Shown here: in pieces, positions 35,909-47,228 of the stretch
How positions within the stretch are numbered: the first letter of the stretch is position 1
Layout of the letters: each line of letters opens with the position of its first letter
From: Symsagittifera roscoffensis
Lineage: Eukaryota > Xenacoelomorpha > Acoela > Convolutidae
DNA length: 64,000 nt
Reading direction: 5' to 3'
Assembly: GCF_963678635.1 (NCBI RefSeq)
Contig: NC_087071.1
Location: 46,852,889 to 46,916,888, forward strand
Program-made: the position numbers and the translations under genes
Notes under the pieces: generated by a model
What the model saw: only the letters and a program-made list of their open reading frames with translations
The model's database searches: none
Told to the model about the DNA's origin: nothing

Positions 35909-36616
35909 ACTCCGCCTTCCTGTATTTACATGCAGTTGTGAAGTGCGTAAAAGATGCATGGGAAGTATTTTACGACATCCAGTTTTGTTGGACAGACATT
36001 AAATGTTTTTAAAGGCGCCCTTGGCGCTAAAATGTATTAGTTTTGAGGGGCAGATCGCGCCAAAAAAAAAGTTTGGTCAAAACTTTCCAATAATTGCCCA
36101 AAACGGCTTTTCGGCCTGTTTAATCAAAAATTTGCGTAGCGGAGTAGAAAAAATCGATTAAATTTTGCCTTTATGGTGCTTTAGGAGAGCTCGAAAAATC
36201 AATTTTGCCGACCGTTTTTTGAAATCCATCCTCTCGAGAAAACCCTAGATCCACCTCTTGTTAATTGTAGATCCGCACGAACTAAAACTGTTAAGTATTT
36301 AGATGGACATAGCTTTTAGAGCCGAGTATGTTCTGAAAGATTTAACCAAATATATTAAAATCAAATTAATAAAAACTATTCACGCTTTTGCTACCGAAAA
36401 ATATGGATATTCTTAGTCAGACTCCAAACAGTTATAAACTTGCCTCACGTCTTAGTGTTTTAACTTATTCGTGATTGGACGAAATTTGCCACAAAAAAAT
36501 TATTATCAATTATTTTAATGTGTGGTTCAACTATTGAAGTAGTTCAATAGTGATAAAGGATAAGGCTACTCAGAAACTGCGGGGCTCCTCCTTATAAACA
36601 ATTGGTGGCAGGACAA

Positions 36617-36765
36617 TCTACCCTTTTCCAAACTACCATATACCATTATACTCTATGCCATTATACCCTACATACCAATCTACCCTATACCAATTTACCT
36701 GTACTGACCTACCCTATATTAATCCACACTATACTAATCAGCCCTATATACCAGTTAAACCTGTG
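36617..36765. repeat. Left terminal repeat of the MULE (minisatellite-like)
   Basis: Irregular repeats of the type taccaatctaccctatac. The block aligns, in inverted orientation, with 57870-57960 (shared order: ccaaactacc, ctatact, cctacataccaatctacccyataccaat). Because the two blocks flank the transposase in opposite orientation, I read them as terminal or subterminal inverted repeats of the MULE. Confidence 0.55.
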
Positions 36766-37359
36766 TCGATTTGGCGCTTGATTAAAGTAATCTTTCAACG
36801 TCCTAATTAGAATCGGAAAGATAACAGCAGATGTTAATTCATTTGAGTCCAAATTTTTGGACTCACTTTGAATCTTTCACTTAAGGAAATTGTTCTAAAA
36901 AACTAAATCGCAATTTCAGCCTCAAAAACAATCTGAAATTCGTCTCAATTAACAGGTTTTCATCCCCAATTTTCAATATCACGTACAAAAATGAAACAAA
37001 AACTACGTCATTATTTCAATTATGATTGGAATGACATTTACCAAAAGGAGTCAAATTTCTTGGGGTCTGTCCCAACAGAATCGGAGATTGCTTGTAATCG
37101 GTATCGGTGGCCACTAGTTTACCAAAAAACAGGAAACAAAGATTGGAAACATTCACTGGAAGTTTTCAAGGTGGGGGTCCCATAAAAGCAAAACGACAGC
37201 AATAACCCGAGATAACGATCTTAGTTCCTGTAGAAATGAACACACTCTCGAAGTATTTCCTGGTCGTTCAAATGCAAGGCTTCTCGTGCGGAAAAAGAAA
37301 CAGGACACAAAATTTCAGCAAATACCAGTCAATAGCATCATTATAGCAAGCGGCTGGCG

Positions 37360-37912
37360 ACACGAGGATTTTAGCGGCATTGAAGATTCAAAAAGGGTGT
37401 GTTGATTTTTGGAGATCGCGACAATATCCAGAGTTTGATATTACATCGAGAGCTCTGACTGTGTGACGGAGCATTCAAAGTTTGCCCTATTAATTTTTAT
37501 CAATTTTACAGTATCCACATTCAATTCGCTGGATTTTACCCCCACTGCATTTATGCACTGCTGCCAAATAAAAGAGAGCACACATTCAAAAAGCTACTGA
37601 AGGAATTATCAGCCATCACCGCAAACACCGATCCTCACCGCATTCTCCACAATTTTGAACGTGCAGCACTAAAGGCTTTCGCTAGTCATCATACCGGAGC
37701 GTTGCTTAAAGGCTGCTGTTTTTATTTTTGTAACGCGTTCAACCGAAAAATAAACGAAATGGCCTAAAACGACCGTATAAACTATTGACGTACTCAATTT
37801 GTTGTTGCGTCTAACTCCAGCTCCAAGTTTTGTACCAGTTGAAACGGTCAATGCTGCTTTTGACTTGGTTATTGAGGAGATCGAAAAATTGTCTGACAAA
37901 ATTGATCACGAC
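37360..37912 (+). pseudogene. Mutator-like (MULE) transposase, 5' part
   Basis: Open segments read LIFGDRDN, then a TGA at 37456-37458, then LCDGAFKVCP, FYQFYSIH and CIYALLPNKREHTFKKLL, and a region NFERAALKAF...GALLKGCCFYFCNAFNRKI ending in TAA at 37765. In another frame FVPVETVNAAFDLV runs to 37912. This is the DGTF...YALLPNK...DFE...GC-FHF order of MULE transposases. The first catalytic Asp (DGAF) is present; the second (DFE) reads NFE. The sequence stops at the LTR at 37913 and resumes at 56918. Frame 36991-37185 upstream may be more of the N-terminus, but I see no clear zinc finger in it. Confidence 0.75.
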
Positions 37913-38799
37913 TGTAACATTCGCCCAAATACTACACAGCGACGGAGCGTAGAAAAAGTACCAATTAACGACTGGCAGGCGTCAGTTTCCTTAATTCTAC
38001 TCGTTTTTCACCGTCTCGACCTTGCCAGTTGATTTTCTGGTCTGTTTAGGGCTAAGTAAAAAGTTACTATTTTTAGGCCATCAGTCAAACCACTTTTGAT
38101 CAGCTTTCGTTTACATGCGAACACAACCACATGGCTGAGTCTCGGATCCTCAGACTACATGATTCCTATTAAAAACACGGCTCGAACACCCTATTTTATT
38201 ATGTTTTTGTTGACAGTTCTATATTGATTCCATTGGAGATGGATTGAACCTTTCCTCTTTCTAGCTACTCATACTCTAAAATATCTGATTATACCGGTGT
38301 TAATTCAAAGTTCTATGGCATCAGAGTAGCTAAAAAGTTAGTTTACTGCAGTCTTTCACCATACAACATTCTCTGGGGGACCAGGCCTCCGCTTCCATGT
38401 TTTCCTCGAGATAACGTCGTTATCTCTCCCAATTTGTGGCACGGGAGGGTTCGGCTGAATATATCTTTCCCACTGAAGCCTCCTTTCCCACTATTTCTCT
38501 CCGCTACAGGTCTTATCGTGCGTGATTGCCACGATAAAAGGCTTCGTTTTTCTCGTATACTCGCACAACCGTTTTTCACTATATTTTTCGTTGTTCTGTT
38601 TTCTCAACTTCTTTGGTCAAAATGGCCGTCTTTTTTTTGTATTTCTGAGAAATAATCACTCTTCGATCGAAATTTTGAAAATAAAAATTCTAGAATATTT
38701 CTACCTTCCTTCAAAGCACTTTTTCGTTATTAAGGCCCATAGTCAACTTTTTCTGTCCCGCCGGAAGGTTGCGCTGTGCCAATCTGGCAGAATGGCACA
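37913..38799 (-). mobile_element. 3' LTR of the 19-kb element
   Basis: 887 bp, plus-strand ends TGTAACATTCGCC ... GGCACA, thus TG...CA on either strand. The partner at 56031-56917 has the same length and roughly 95% identity by eye. A short palindromic stretch (TGTGCCAATCTGG..GGCACA) sits at the outer end of the U3-like side. Confidence 0.85.
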
Positions 38800-39573
38800 T
38801 ACTTGCCGGACAGTCCCCATCAATGTCCCCATTGATCGCATAACACCGGGTTATCGTCAAGTGGTACTCCAGTTCTCTATAATTAATCTTATAAATCGCA
38901 TTAGAAATTGAAATTTATCTACTCCACCTCAACTCACTACGTGTCACAAATGGCATCATACTACATCTCACTGCCTTTCAACATTTTCCCAAAATTTGCA
39001 CCATGAGGAGTGTCCTAGATAAAATTTCTTTTCTGACTACTTACGTCATCTTGCCATAAAACTTCTTTTCGCTCTTTACTGATTAAAAATTTGGGACGTG
39101 GCACGGCCACGCACCCGTTAAAATTAACTTAACGTCACTCACGAAGTTTAATCAGTTATTTATGCGGTCCTATTTGATATTAAAACTAAGAAACTCTGTG
39201 GCTAGGAAAGTTATTGAGTTACTCACCCTTTCCGAGCGAGCTTACCCAAACTTACCATGTCGCCACACAGTGAATATGTGTCTGACACAGGTTATAAACT
39301 TCAGTCATGTTTAAATAGGTAAATATACTCACCTATGTTCTCCATACATTTATAAATAGCACAACTGAAATTTTCATTCAACATTTTGAACAATTGCAAC
39401 AATTTTCAAAGTTAAGTCTGACCAAACTGGATCAAAATAAAAAGTTTAACAGTGTCAATAATCAAATTTGGTTGATAATTTAAAATTTTAACACACAACA
39501 AAGACAATCAAATTTTTCTCTTCCTCTTCCCTTCTTGTTTACGCCTTCACTTCTCCTCTTCGTTCCATCATCC
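38800..39573 (-). other. Element 3' non-coding region
   Basis: No frame of note between the last cargo gene and the 3' LTR. The bases next to the LTR (minus strand ATGGGGACATTGATGGGGAC) are purine-rich and could serve as polypurine tract, but are interrupted. Confidence 0.4.
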
Positions 39574-40410
39574 TCATTCCATTGCTTCTTCATCCTGATC
39601 TTCAGCGTCACTGTCTTCCAGAACTTTTTCTAACATGTCCATGGAGTTGCGGGCCGTGCTCCAACTCTCCTGTTCCAACAGCCTCGGTTTGCAATAAGGT
39701 AGCAAGTCCACATTCACCTTTTGCTCCCAGTTCCTGCAATAGCTGTTGTGAAGACACAGGCTCACATTCCGTTCTAGATCAGCTCGTAAGACCTCTTTCT
39801 TTTCTTTTTCAGTTACACAAGGTGCTCCAGCTACTCGCTTCACCGCCGTGTTGGTGACAGCGTTCCGATGCGTCAAGAATGCTCTTTTATAGGCTCCCGG
39901 TCCTATATCAAGCTGGAAAGATTGATATGTTTCAGGGTTCCTAGACATATGACGCTTCGCGCGTTCATACATCCATGTTGTCATCACAGCACGGAACCAA
40001 GGCATCAACCTTTGCCTTGACCATATCCTTTCAATGGCTTTGGGTATTCTCAGAACCTTGCAGGTAGTTCTGAAAAGATCCAAGTTGCAGTTCATTTTTA
40101 CGTTGCTCAGTTGCTCAGGAGTCGGCATGGCCGTCTCCTGCTCACTTGTGCCCGCGTTAGCTTCAAACCACCTCACTGCCAGCATGGCACTAACCACTAC
40201 GATCGACACTTATTGATTCTGATCTGGCAACCCCGTGGAGTACAACTCCTCCACATCCCAGACTAATACCATATTCCCGCGTTTGGGGTACCACAACGTC
40301 TGCGCCAGGCAGTGGCAAGGATACTCCCAATGGGTCATTAGTATGTTCCTTCGTGTCCGATACCCTGAGGCTCCCAGCAACGGTTCCACTTCCATCATTA
40401 TTCTCTGCAC
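39574..40410 (-). pseudogene. Cargo protein 1, last in the element (unknown)
   Basis: Two open segments, 40410-40210 and 40209-39574, are in one frame separated by a single TAA, together about 278 residues. The C-terminal part contains a GPGAYKRAFLTHRNAV block, several Cys/Trp in LCLHNSYCRNWEQ, and a very acidic end (EDSDAEDQDEEAME). No domain recognised. Conserved-looking hydrophobic and aromatic spacing suggests a folded protein. The single stop suggests recent decay. Confidence 0.45.
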
Positions 40411-40765
40411 CTCGTCCTTTTCTTCTATGGTGGGGAATTCAGTGGGTAACGCTCCACTCGCTCACATTACCCTCGTTCAATCTCATGAACTCTTCACCCA
40501 CTACGTCTTGCAACTCGCCTTCAGATCTCTTCGGGACGGCCCGAATGATCTTCGCCAATAAATCACTCGACTTTTCTGACATTCTGGCCAACCTGACGCA
40601 CTTTGGCACAGAGAAGAGTTGGTCGATCAACACCTGCTTTATCCTCGCATCCATCACCACCATGTGCGTAGGGTACCTACTATTGCAATATGGCGCAGAG
40701 CTTGAACCCGCAGATATTTTGAACCAGTAGGTCTATGATAGGCCTCACTATCCTTCAGATTCATT

Positions 40766-41224
40766 TCATTTTCCAGAGCTTCTCGCCAGCCTCCAATCTT
40801 CTGATCTGTCTGCAGTGCTCCAGGGAATACTTCCACGCGTAATCAGGCAGTGTCCCAAGTTGCAGACATGTCCTTCCACCCCACTACTGTGAGCTAAACA
40901 GGTGCCCTGCCTCAGCCAGTCACTCGATGCACCTCCCTCGGATGATTCCGTGGATGGGTTGTTTTTCTGCTTCATTACCCTCATGGCCAGCAGATGGTGT
41001 ATCATGGCCAGATCGTGCAAACTGGCGTCATCATCCAAGTCCAACGTAATATCCGCCGTCATATCCCAGATTAAACAGGCGTTTGGATGTGGACACCAAG
41101 AAGGCTTCATGAGTTCCCACATGGTCACTAAGCTGGTTTTCAAGGGACCGTCCCAAGAACCACAATGAAAACTCACTTGCCCCTTCAGCTCAGGAACCGA
41201 GGGTTCGACCACTTGTTCCTCCAA
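40766..41224 (-). pseudogene. Cargo reading frame (unknown)
   Basis: A 152-codon segment with HCGSWDGPLKTSLVTMWELM, a CLIWDM patch and an acidic DLDDDASLHDL helix; the last third is probably out of frame. It lies in order between neighbouring cargo segments and may be part of the same protein as 41601-42368. Not recognised. Confidence 0.35.
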
Positions 41225-41600
41225 AACAATACCCAGCTAGGGTTGTTCCACCATCAACATGCCAGTTTCTTTGACTCGCTCTACCCAGAAATTGAGTACT
41301 ACAACTTGTTCATAGTCGAAGTACGCTTCCCTGGCTTCCTCATTCACGAAGGGAATATACGCCACACCCGGTATGCCGGACACATATTGGAACGACTTCA
41401 ACTTCCCCAATGTTACTTAGTCTTTTTGACCCCTGACCGCTTCAATTAATTCTCGGCTCACTTTCAGGTCTTTGTTGGAATACCTTCTCACTTCTTCCAA
41501 CCGGCGGTAGCTCTCCATATCGTTCGACTCCCTTTCTGGTATGGCCAGCGGCATGTCTTGATACAGCTCCAGGAGTGCCCTCAGGAAGTTTCTTTCACCA

Positions 41601-42368
41601 TCAACTCCCCCCTTGCCGAATGGTTTTTTTGCATTCTGCCATTACAGGAGTGGGGATACGAACCACCACGAACCTTACAAAGCAAAGGGCATCCTTACGC
41701 TTAGCCCAGGCTATCGCAGAATCGTCTCTAGAGATCAGCATTCGCAGGGCCTCCATCAATTCCAGTTCCTGTTCCTTCGATTTCGAGTCACTGTTGGCTT
41801 CATATTCCGCCTTCTTGATGCCCATCAAGCACCAAGCCAACCGTACTTGCAGGTCAGTTCTTGTACACGGATAAGCTAGGAATGCTGCCACTTTCGCAGG
41901 CGCATGCATTGTCTCATCAAAATATCTTTGGAGGGCCGCCCTCCAAGAGATTTCCAGTAGCTTTTCCAGCCCGATTTCTTTCGCCTGTGAGGATATTACC
42001 GTGCCATATTCTTTCCTATTAAAGTTTGAATTCTCCGTCAGCTCTTGCAGATACTCCTGCATGGCTTGCTTCTCGCTCCAAGCCATCAGGTGCCCTCTCG
42101 CAGAGTTCCTCGCCTTCAACATCTCCACATAACCTCCTGCGGTGTCTCCCAGGTGGACCGATTCCGGCACAGTGATTCGACTGTACTCGACCATGTCGAG
42201 TTGTCCCTCCAATTTCATCCTGGCCACGTTTATTCGCGAGGGCCTGTAGTCATCGAGTCCTCCAGACCCACACTGACTGATGACCTCCATTTCTAGCTTA
42301 GTATCCGCTAGAGTCCGTACATTCTTTCTTGATTTCGTGGCTGTTATGGTCAGACCGGCCAATAGCAT
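41601..42368 (-). CDS. Cargo reading frame, 255 residues (unknown)
   Basis: One of the longest intact cargo frames. Mostly helical-looking, with charged and Leu-rich segments, e.g. KEIGLEKLLEISWRAALQRYF, and an acidic KSKEQELELMEALRMLI stretch. Coding continues upstream of its first Met to about 42800 in broken frames (a MARTWDVIRRYG segment is legible), so the real protein was longer. No catalytic motif or metal-binding cluster seen. Confidence 0.45.
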   Translation of the reverse strand: MLLAGLTITATKSRKNVRTLADTKLEMEVISQCGSGGLDDYRPSRINVARMKLEGQLDMVEYSRITVPESVHLGDTAGGYVEMLKARNSARGHLMAWSEKQAMQEYLQELTENSNFNRKEYGTVISSQAKEIGLEKLLEISWRAALQRYFDETMHAPAKVAAFLAYPCTRTDLQVRLAWCLMGIKKAEYEANSDSKSKEQELELMEALRMLISRDDSAIAWAKRKDALCFVRFVVVRIPTPVMAECKKTIRQGGS

Positions 42369-42800
42369 AGGGGGTATCAGGTTCTCTTTTCTCCCCCAGC
42401 AAGCATCGCACCATCTCCTTGCCCACTTTTGCTTGAATGAGCTACTCCTGCCAAGGTGGCCACCACTGTGCTGGCTTTTGACCTCACCACTTTCTGGTTC
42501 ATGGCTCTGCCTCCGGTCTTTCCTTTCAACCGCTTCAACCCTTTCTTAGCTCGTCTGACGGATAACTTTCTCGTGATCTGCTGATCATTGGTACTGTCTT
42601 CTGTAACTGACTCGGTCAGAACATCGTACTCTACTGAGTTTCAATTTCTCTAGAACCTCGCGCATGATGGGTTGGTTTAATCGCACCTTCATTATGGACT
42701 GCGTCCCATATCTGCGTATCACGTCCCATGTCCTCGCCATGAAAGTCACTCGGTTCCCCGCTACTCCCGTCTCACGTTGAATATCACTCTGGTATCTCTC

Positions 42801-43376
42801 TCACTCCTCTTCCGGTAACATGCTCAGAAAAGATACCCTCATATTCTCCTCAATCTTCCTCCTCCTTGGTGACTCGTGGAGCAATTTCTGTAGGTCCCTC
42901 CTCCGGCAGTCCATTGCCAAGCTTATTGGTTCCACTGGGGATAAGCTGGCCGGCGCCTCCTTTGCAGGTGACATGAAAGACGATGGTGTCATCAGCAATA
43001 GATTCCCATCGACTTCCCCGTCATTGTCCTCACTAAACTGGTATTCAAGCAAGTCTCTCTCCAACGCTCTTAAGTCCACTTCAACCGACTTCTCTGTTTT
43101 TCCCTCCTTGTGATCATCTTCCTGATCCATCCGCTCGTCATCGTCCGTGTCTGATTTTGGCTTCGATCCCGAAGGACCTTTTCGCATGTCCATGCCCGAG
43201 TCCGGCCGTGCTGGTACAGTCAGATCACCTGCGTGGTAGAACAACTTATCGTTCACTAAGAATTCTACCGACTCCTCGCCATGTGGCGCCAGATCATCCA
43301 CCTTTATGTACGTGCCTCCTCTGCACTCTTTTGCGACCTCCAGGATTACTACCTTCACATCCCCTGACCACTTCAA
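42801..43376 (-). CDS. Cargo reading frame, 191 residues (unknown)
   Basis: Begins with a compact region (VKVVILEVAKECRGGTYIKVDDLAPHGEESVEFLVNDKLFYHAGDL when read in pieces), then an acidic, low-complexity middle (DTDDDERMDQEDDHKEG), then a DLRALERDLLEYQFSED helix and a basic end. The preceding frame 43401-43871 ends 24 bases upstream, so the two may be one protein. No family recognised. Confidence 0.45.
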   Translation of the reverse strand: MKWSGDVKVVILEVAKECRGGTYIKVDDLAPHGEESVEFLVNDKLFYHAGDLTVPARPDSGMDMRKGPSGSKPKSDTDDDERMDQEDDHKEGKTEKSVEVDLRALERDLLEYQFSEDNDGEVDGNLLLMTPSSFMSPAKEAPASLSPVEPISLAMDCRRRDLQKLLHESPRRRKIEENMRVSFLSMLPEEE

Positions 43377-43400
43377 TCTTGATAGGTCATCTGCAGGTGT

Positions 43401-44405
43401 TTACACATCATTCCATACCTCAGTCGGGACCTCTGGTTTCCTGGAAGGTGGTGCTTTGATCTTCCTCCGGCTCCAAGCATCAGGAAATGTGAAGTCAAAC
43501 GTGTGCATGGCCGCAACGTTCCAACTGATGAAGCGCGGCTCCATCCCTTCACTCCACTTCAGCATTCTCCTCTCCGCATCACGAGCCGCTCCAATGCGAG
43601 GGGCAATCACGGGAGATGTGACTCCCAACAACATCCTCCGTATCAGTGGGTATCGCGGACATTGGTCCGGCAACGGCCTGGATCCAGAAAGCCACGTTTG
43701 CTGGTTCTCTTTCACGCGTGTGTACGCTTCCCGCCAAAGTGAGACTAGCATTGCCTCCCTTGTATCGTTCACCACAGGTCTCAGGTTCCAAAGCTTCGGG
43801 TTGAACTGAACGTGAGAAAGATCTTCGCGGCCCATTCGGCACTTAAAGTTGTTGTTGAAGTCCATCAACACCCAACCCGGCTACGCTATTCTTCTAAATA
43901 GCCTATCGTCGCTGGCTAACCCTCTCAGCTCCTTCTGTTCCACCCAATTCAGCACGGAGCAATCCACTACCGAAACTAGGTTGACGTACAACACCGAGTT
44001 CCTGTATGCCTTTATTTGCACATCGGGGAACGCAAATGACATCACGGGTCCATACACCACCGTGACAAACTCCCGTAGTCCATGAATCAGAGCCAGCGGG
44101 TCAATGCGCATCATGACAGCCAGATCCGTCAGCAAGGGCAGACCAGAGTATTGTTTGCATTCTTCTGCATCCATTGCCACCTTATCCTCTCCTGTGATGC
44201 TCCTGTTCTGTTCCAGGAAATATTGGAGCAAGAGGATCCTCCAGTCCTCCATCTTTTTGAGCGAGGCGGTTTCCAACTGCGCGTTGAATTCACTACTCGT
44301 ACCCTGAAGTTGTTTTTGGTATCGTAACAGCACGAGCAGATCGCCCAACCGACCATACGTCATAGCAATCAGGGTGAGGAGCCCATCCAATCTCAGGTAT
44401 GCCAA
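43401..44405 (-). pseudogene. Cargo protein with one in-frame stop (unknown)
   Basis: Segments 44405-43881 (174 codons) and 43871-43401 (156 codons) are in the same frame with one TAG between. The first is hydrophobic-helical (LLTLIAMTYGRLGDLLVLLRY; GLPLLTDLAVMMRIDPLALIHGL). The second is richer in Trp and Arg (FNPKLWNLRP, SLWREAYTRV, FISWNVAAMHTFDFTFPDAW). I saw no active-site motif. It could be the C-terminal continuation of the SGNH-like protein upstream. Confidence 0.45.
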
Positions 44406-44708
44406 AGCTTTGGGTGAAGAGGTTCACAGGTCCTTTTACAAAATTCTCGTGACCAAATGTCACAAACAAGGACAATATCAAGCCAATTTACAGTTTCCGG
44501 ATGTCCTTGACGAAGCTCGCGATCAGGCTCCTGGATGCCCTCGGGTAACATGTTGACAAGAAGGATGCGTCCATCCCACTCCCATTCCACCCAAGACGGC
44601 GTCTGATTGTTCATATTGTGCCCTCGTGGCTAGAATGTCAGCTTGGAACTTATCCAATGACATCGTGTTCACGTCCTGCATCAACTGCAACATCAGGCCC
44701 CCGGCTAA

Positions 44709-46175
44709 CTACCTCTCATTGAGCAAGTTTTTCTGATACGCGTGTATCTCTTTGATCACCGCCGGTGCATGCTCGAACGCATCTTCCCCCAAGGTACACA
44801 ATCTCGGTGACAAGTACAACCATGCGTTGGTGTGTGGCTTTGTACGCAAAGCCAACGCCATGAGATCTTCTTCTGCCGATGTCATGTTTTTCCTAACCGT
44901 CCTCCCCTGCTCAACCTCTGCGTGATCCATTTGTCTGAACCAGAGATCATCAGCCACCTGTCGTACTAACAAATGGTCATCATCTACCCCTGGCCTCAAT
45001 TTCAATAATCTGGCGAGGTTGGACAGCTCCAACCCCAGGATTTCATCCAGCACCAACCGAGTTGTGCTACAATCCTTGAGCCCCTGCATGGCATTAGAAA
45101 TGTCAGCCCAAGTGGCCGGAAGCTCAGATCTGGATGGGTAGTAGTTGTTGGGGTCTATCGTCCTGTTTGGCGCAGGTATAATTACGCTGAATCGTCCCTC
45201 TGCTATCGTTGTGACCATCGTGTACTCAAACTGAAGGGGTTCTGGCATTGCGGCGTACCCTGGTGATAACACAAAGACAACTTTCACTACATTTTGAGTG
45301 AAGCGCTGTTTTACTGATGTTTCTAACTCAGCCATAGCCGAGACCAATGTCATTATCGCTTCTCCTATGACCTCATTGCTCGAGATCGACCCATCCGTCA
45401 GACGAGACAACAACTCTCTGCTCTGCAGGTGATCATTCGAGCCTGCAACCACTATCACCTGCGGTTCCATGCTGACTACCCTTCGGACACGTATCATCAT
45501 GCCTGCTGATTGTCTCCAGTCCAACTGAGGCGCCGTCAAGAAAATCACATCAGGCCAAAAGAGGGAGTGGGGTGTGTGGAGATAATCTGAACTGGCCACT
45601 ATCAGGTATTTGGCAGCCTTCATATCCAGGGGGTCATAAGCGGCAAACAGGCTGTCACCAACTGATGCCATCAGTCCTGCATATCTCCTGTCGTCTCCTT
45701 CCACCGAGGTCACTGGGGGATAGTCCCTCGAATATTCACCAGGCACATGGCCGGGTGGTTTAGCAAACTGTCTGTAGATCTTGTGATGCTTGTTACTGGG
45801 CTGAGATCGGGTGTTTAAGGGTCCAAGGGTATTGTACTCAGGCAACCCATTGAGATCCACGTATCTGAGCGTAGTCGCAGAGCTGAACTGTCCTTGTCCC
45901 GCTAACAGTCAATCCACGCCCGGTATCCGATACAATCGTGACACTGTGGGACCTTCTCAACCGATCATCCTCCTTGCGTCCTCCCGACACGTCAATGTAT
46001 TCATATTCATTTTCGCCGACATGTCCGTCTTATACTGTCCCCAAGTGCTGGGATCTGGACGGTTCCAAAGCAGCATACTGTTTGGTTCAACTCCTTCCGT
46101 CGGCATCGCGCTCGTCGATTGTTCTGTTGTCGAAGCAGGACTTGCTGTCGCCGGCGTGTCACTCCTCCTAGACAC
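44709..46175 (-). pseudogene. Second SGNH-like hydrolase of the cargo
   Basis: The main frame is 45860-44709 (383 codons). In-frame sequence upstream to 46175 is broken by two stops. ASVGDSLFAAYDPLD near residue 65 fits SGNH block I (GDS with the nucleophile Ser), and VIVVAGSNDHLQS near residue 135 fits block III (GxND). A terminal DxxH block was not found with confidence. The remainder is helical. If the assignment is right it is a divergent esterase/lipase-like domain; activity is doubtful without the catalytic Asp/His. It follows another, clearer SGNH protein immediately upstream. Confidence 0.5.
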
Positions 46176-46200
46176 GGTCTGGGAGCTAACCCGGTTCTGA

Positions 46201-47085
46201 TCAACCGATCTGCCAAGTCGGCTCTCTAACGATTGATTCCTGGGAGGAGGGGGCAGTCCCCAACCTCGCTCTCACATCTGAGCTCGGAGCGACGGGAGCA
46301 GCTGCACCCGTTTCCATTGACAGGGGCCCGAGGCGATTGGCGAGTGATTCTGGCACGTTGCCCCTCACTCTGCCTCCTCCAGTCGAACTGGTCCGAGCCA
46401 GTGAGCTGGTTGTCCTTAACTCTTGCTCTATTTCCCTCAACAGCATCTGGAACACATCGTTTATCCAGAGCCTCCCTCGCTGGGTGTTGAAGTGTATGCC
46501 GTCCCTGGTGAGCGTGAGGTGATCTGTCATGCGCAGCATGTTTTCTAGATCCATGAGTCGCAGCTCGCTGGGGTTGCTCATTACCAGACCGCGAGTCATC
46601 TCGTTCCACCAGGTCACGTTGCCATTCATAAAATCTGCCACCGTCGAGCCCATCTCCGGGTTCTGTGGTATCGTGCATAGAACCACAAGTCTGGGTCTGT
46701 ATTTCTCCTTCAGTTCGTTCAGAAGACAGACCAGTAGTGGTTCCCACTTGCCCTCTGGGGTTACAGGGGGCCTCGAAACGTCATTAGTCCCGAGCATTAT
46801 CACCAACGTGTCTAGCTGATCCTCTCCCTGGAATTCCATCATCTTGATGACTTGAATCGCGGAAGCGCCTCCAAAAGATACGACAGTAGTCTGCCCGTTA
46901 ACGAAGATCTCGTTTAGATCTCTCACTAAGCTGTCCCCTGTAATCAAATGACGACTCCCGGAGGAAATTGCTTGGTCACTTATGGCGGGATTCGAGCTCA
47001 TGCCATTCAAACAAGCACAAGGATGCTCCGTGGCCACTTGCACAAACTGGTTGCGCACCGTTAGATTCTTTCTAATATCAACCAC
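46201..47085 (-). CDS. SGNH/GDSL-type hydrolase carried by the LTR element
   Basis: A 294-residue frame with all the key blocks of the SGNH fold: LITGDSLVRDL near residue 47 (block I, nucleophile Ser), SFGGASAIQV near 69 (block II Gly), LVIMLGTNDVSRP near 93 (block III, GTND) and RDGIHFNTQRG near 195 (block V, Asp-x2-His). The catalytic Ser, Gly, Asn, Asp and His all appear intact. Such enzymes hydrolyse esters of many kinds; esterase domains are known in ORF1 of CR1-type LINEs, but I do not know one in this position of a Ty3/gypsy element. The C-terminal 90 residues are Ser/Thr/Gly-rich and disordered. Function in the element unknown; membrane or lipid contact is speculation. Confidence 0.75.
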   Translation of the reverse strand: MVDIRKNLTVRNQFVQVATEHPCACLNGMSSNPAISDQAISSGSRHLITGDSLVRDLNEIFVNGQTTVVSFGGASAIQVIKMMEFQGEDQLDTLVIMLGTNDVSRPPVTPEGKWEPLLVCLLNELKEKYRPRLVVLCTIPQNPEMGSTVADFMNGNVTWWNEMTRGLVMSNPSELRLMDLENMLRMTDHLTLTRDGIHFNTQRGRLWINDVFQMLLREIEQELRTTSSLARTSSTGGGRVRGNVPESLANRLGPLSMETGAAAPVAPSSDVRARLGTAPSSQESIVREPTWQIG

Positions 47086-47228
47086 GCGAGACCTCTGAAT
47101 CGCCCCGTCATGCGCAGTCCCTGCTGGTATTACAGTTCGGGGTGTTCTCTCCGAGCTGCTCGAAGAACGATCGAAGCGATCCTACCCAGCGTCGGGCTAG
47201 TGGTCCTATTGATCTCGTTCATAGCTGC

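Noticed and set aside
36600-36770. CRISPR-like or simple satellite reading of the taccctataccaat block
   Set aside because: Repeats are irregular with no spacers, and the inverted partner at 57.9 kb fits transposon ends better.
38343-38655. Open frames inside the 887-bp LTR
   Set aside because: Their counterparts in the other LTR are of different length and frame; LTR sequence, no motif.
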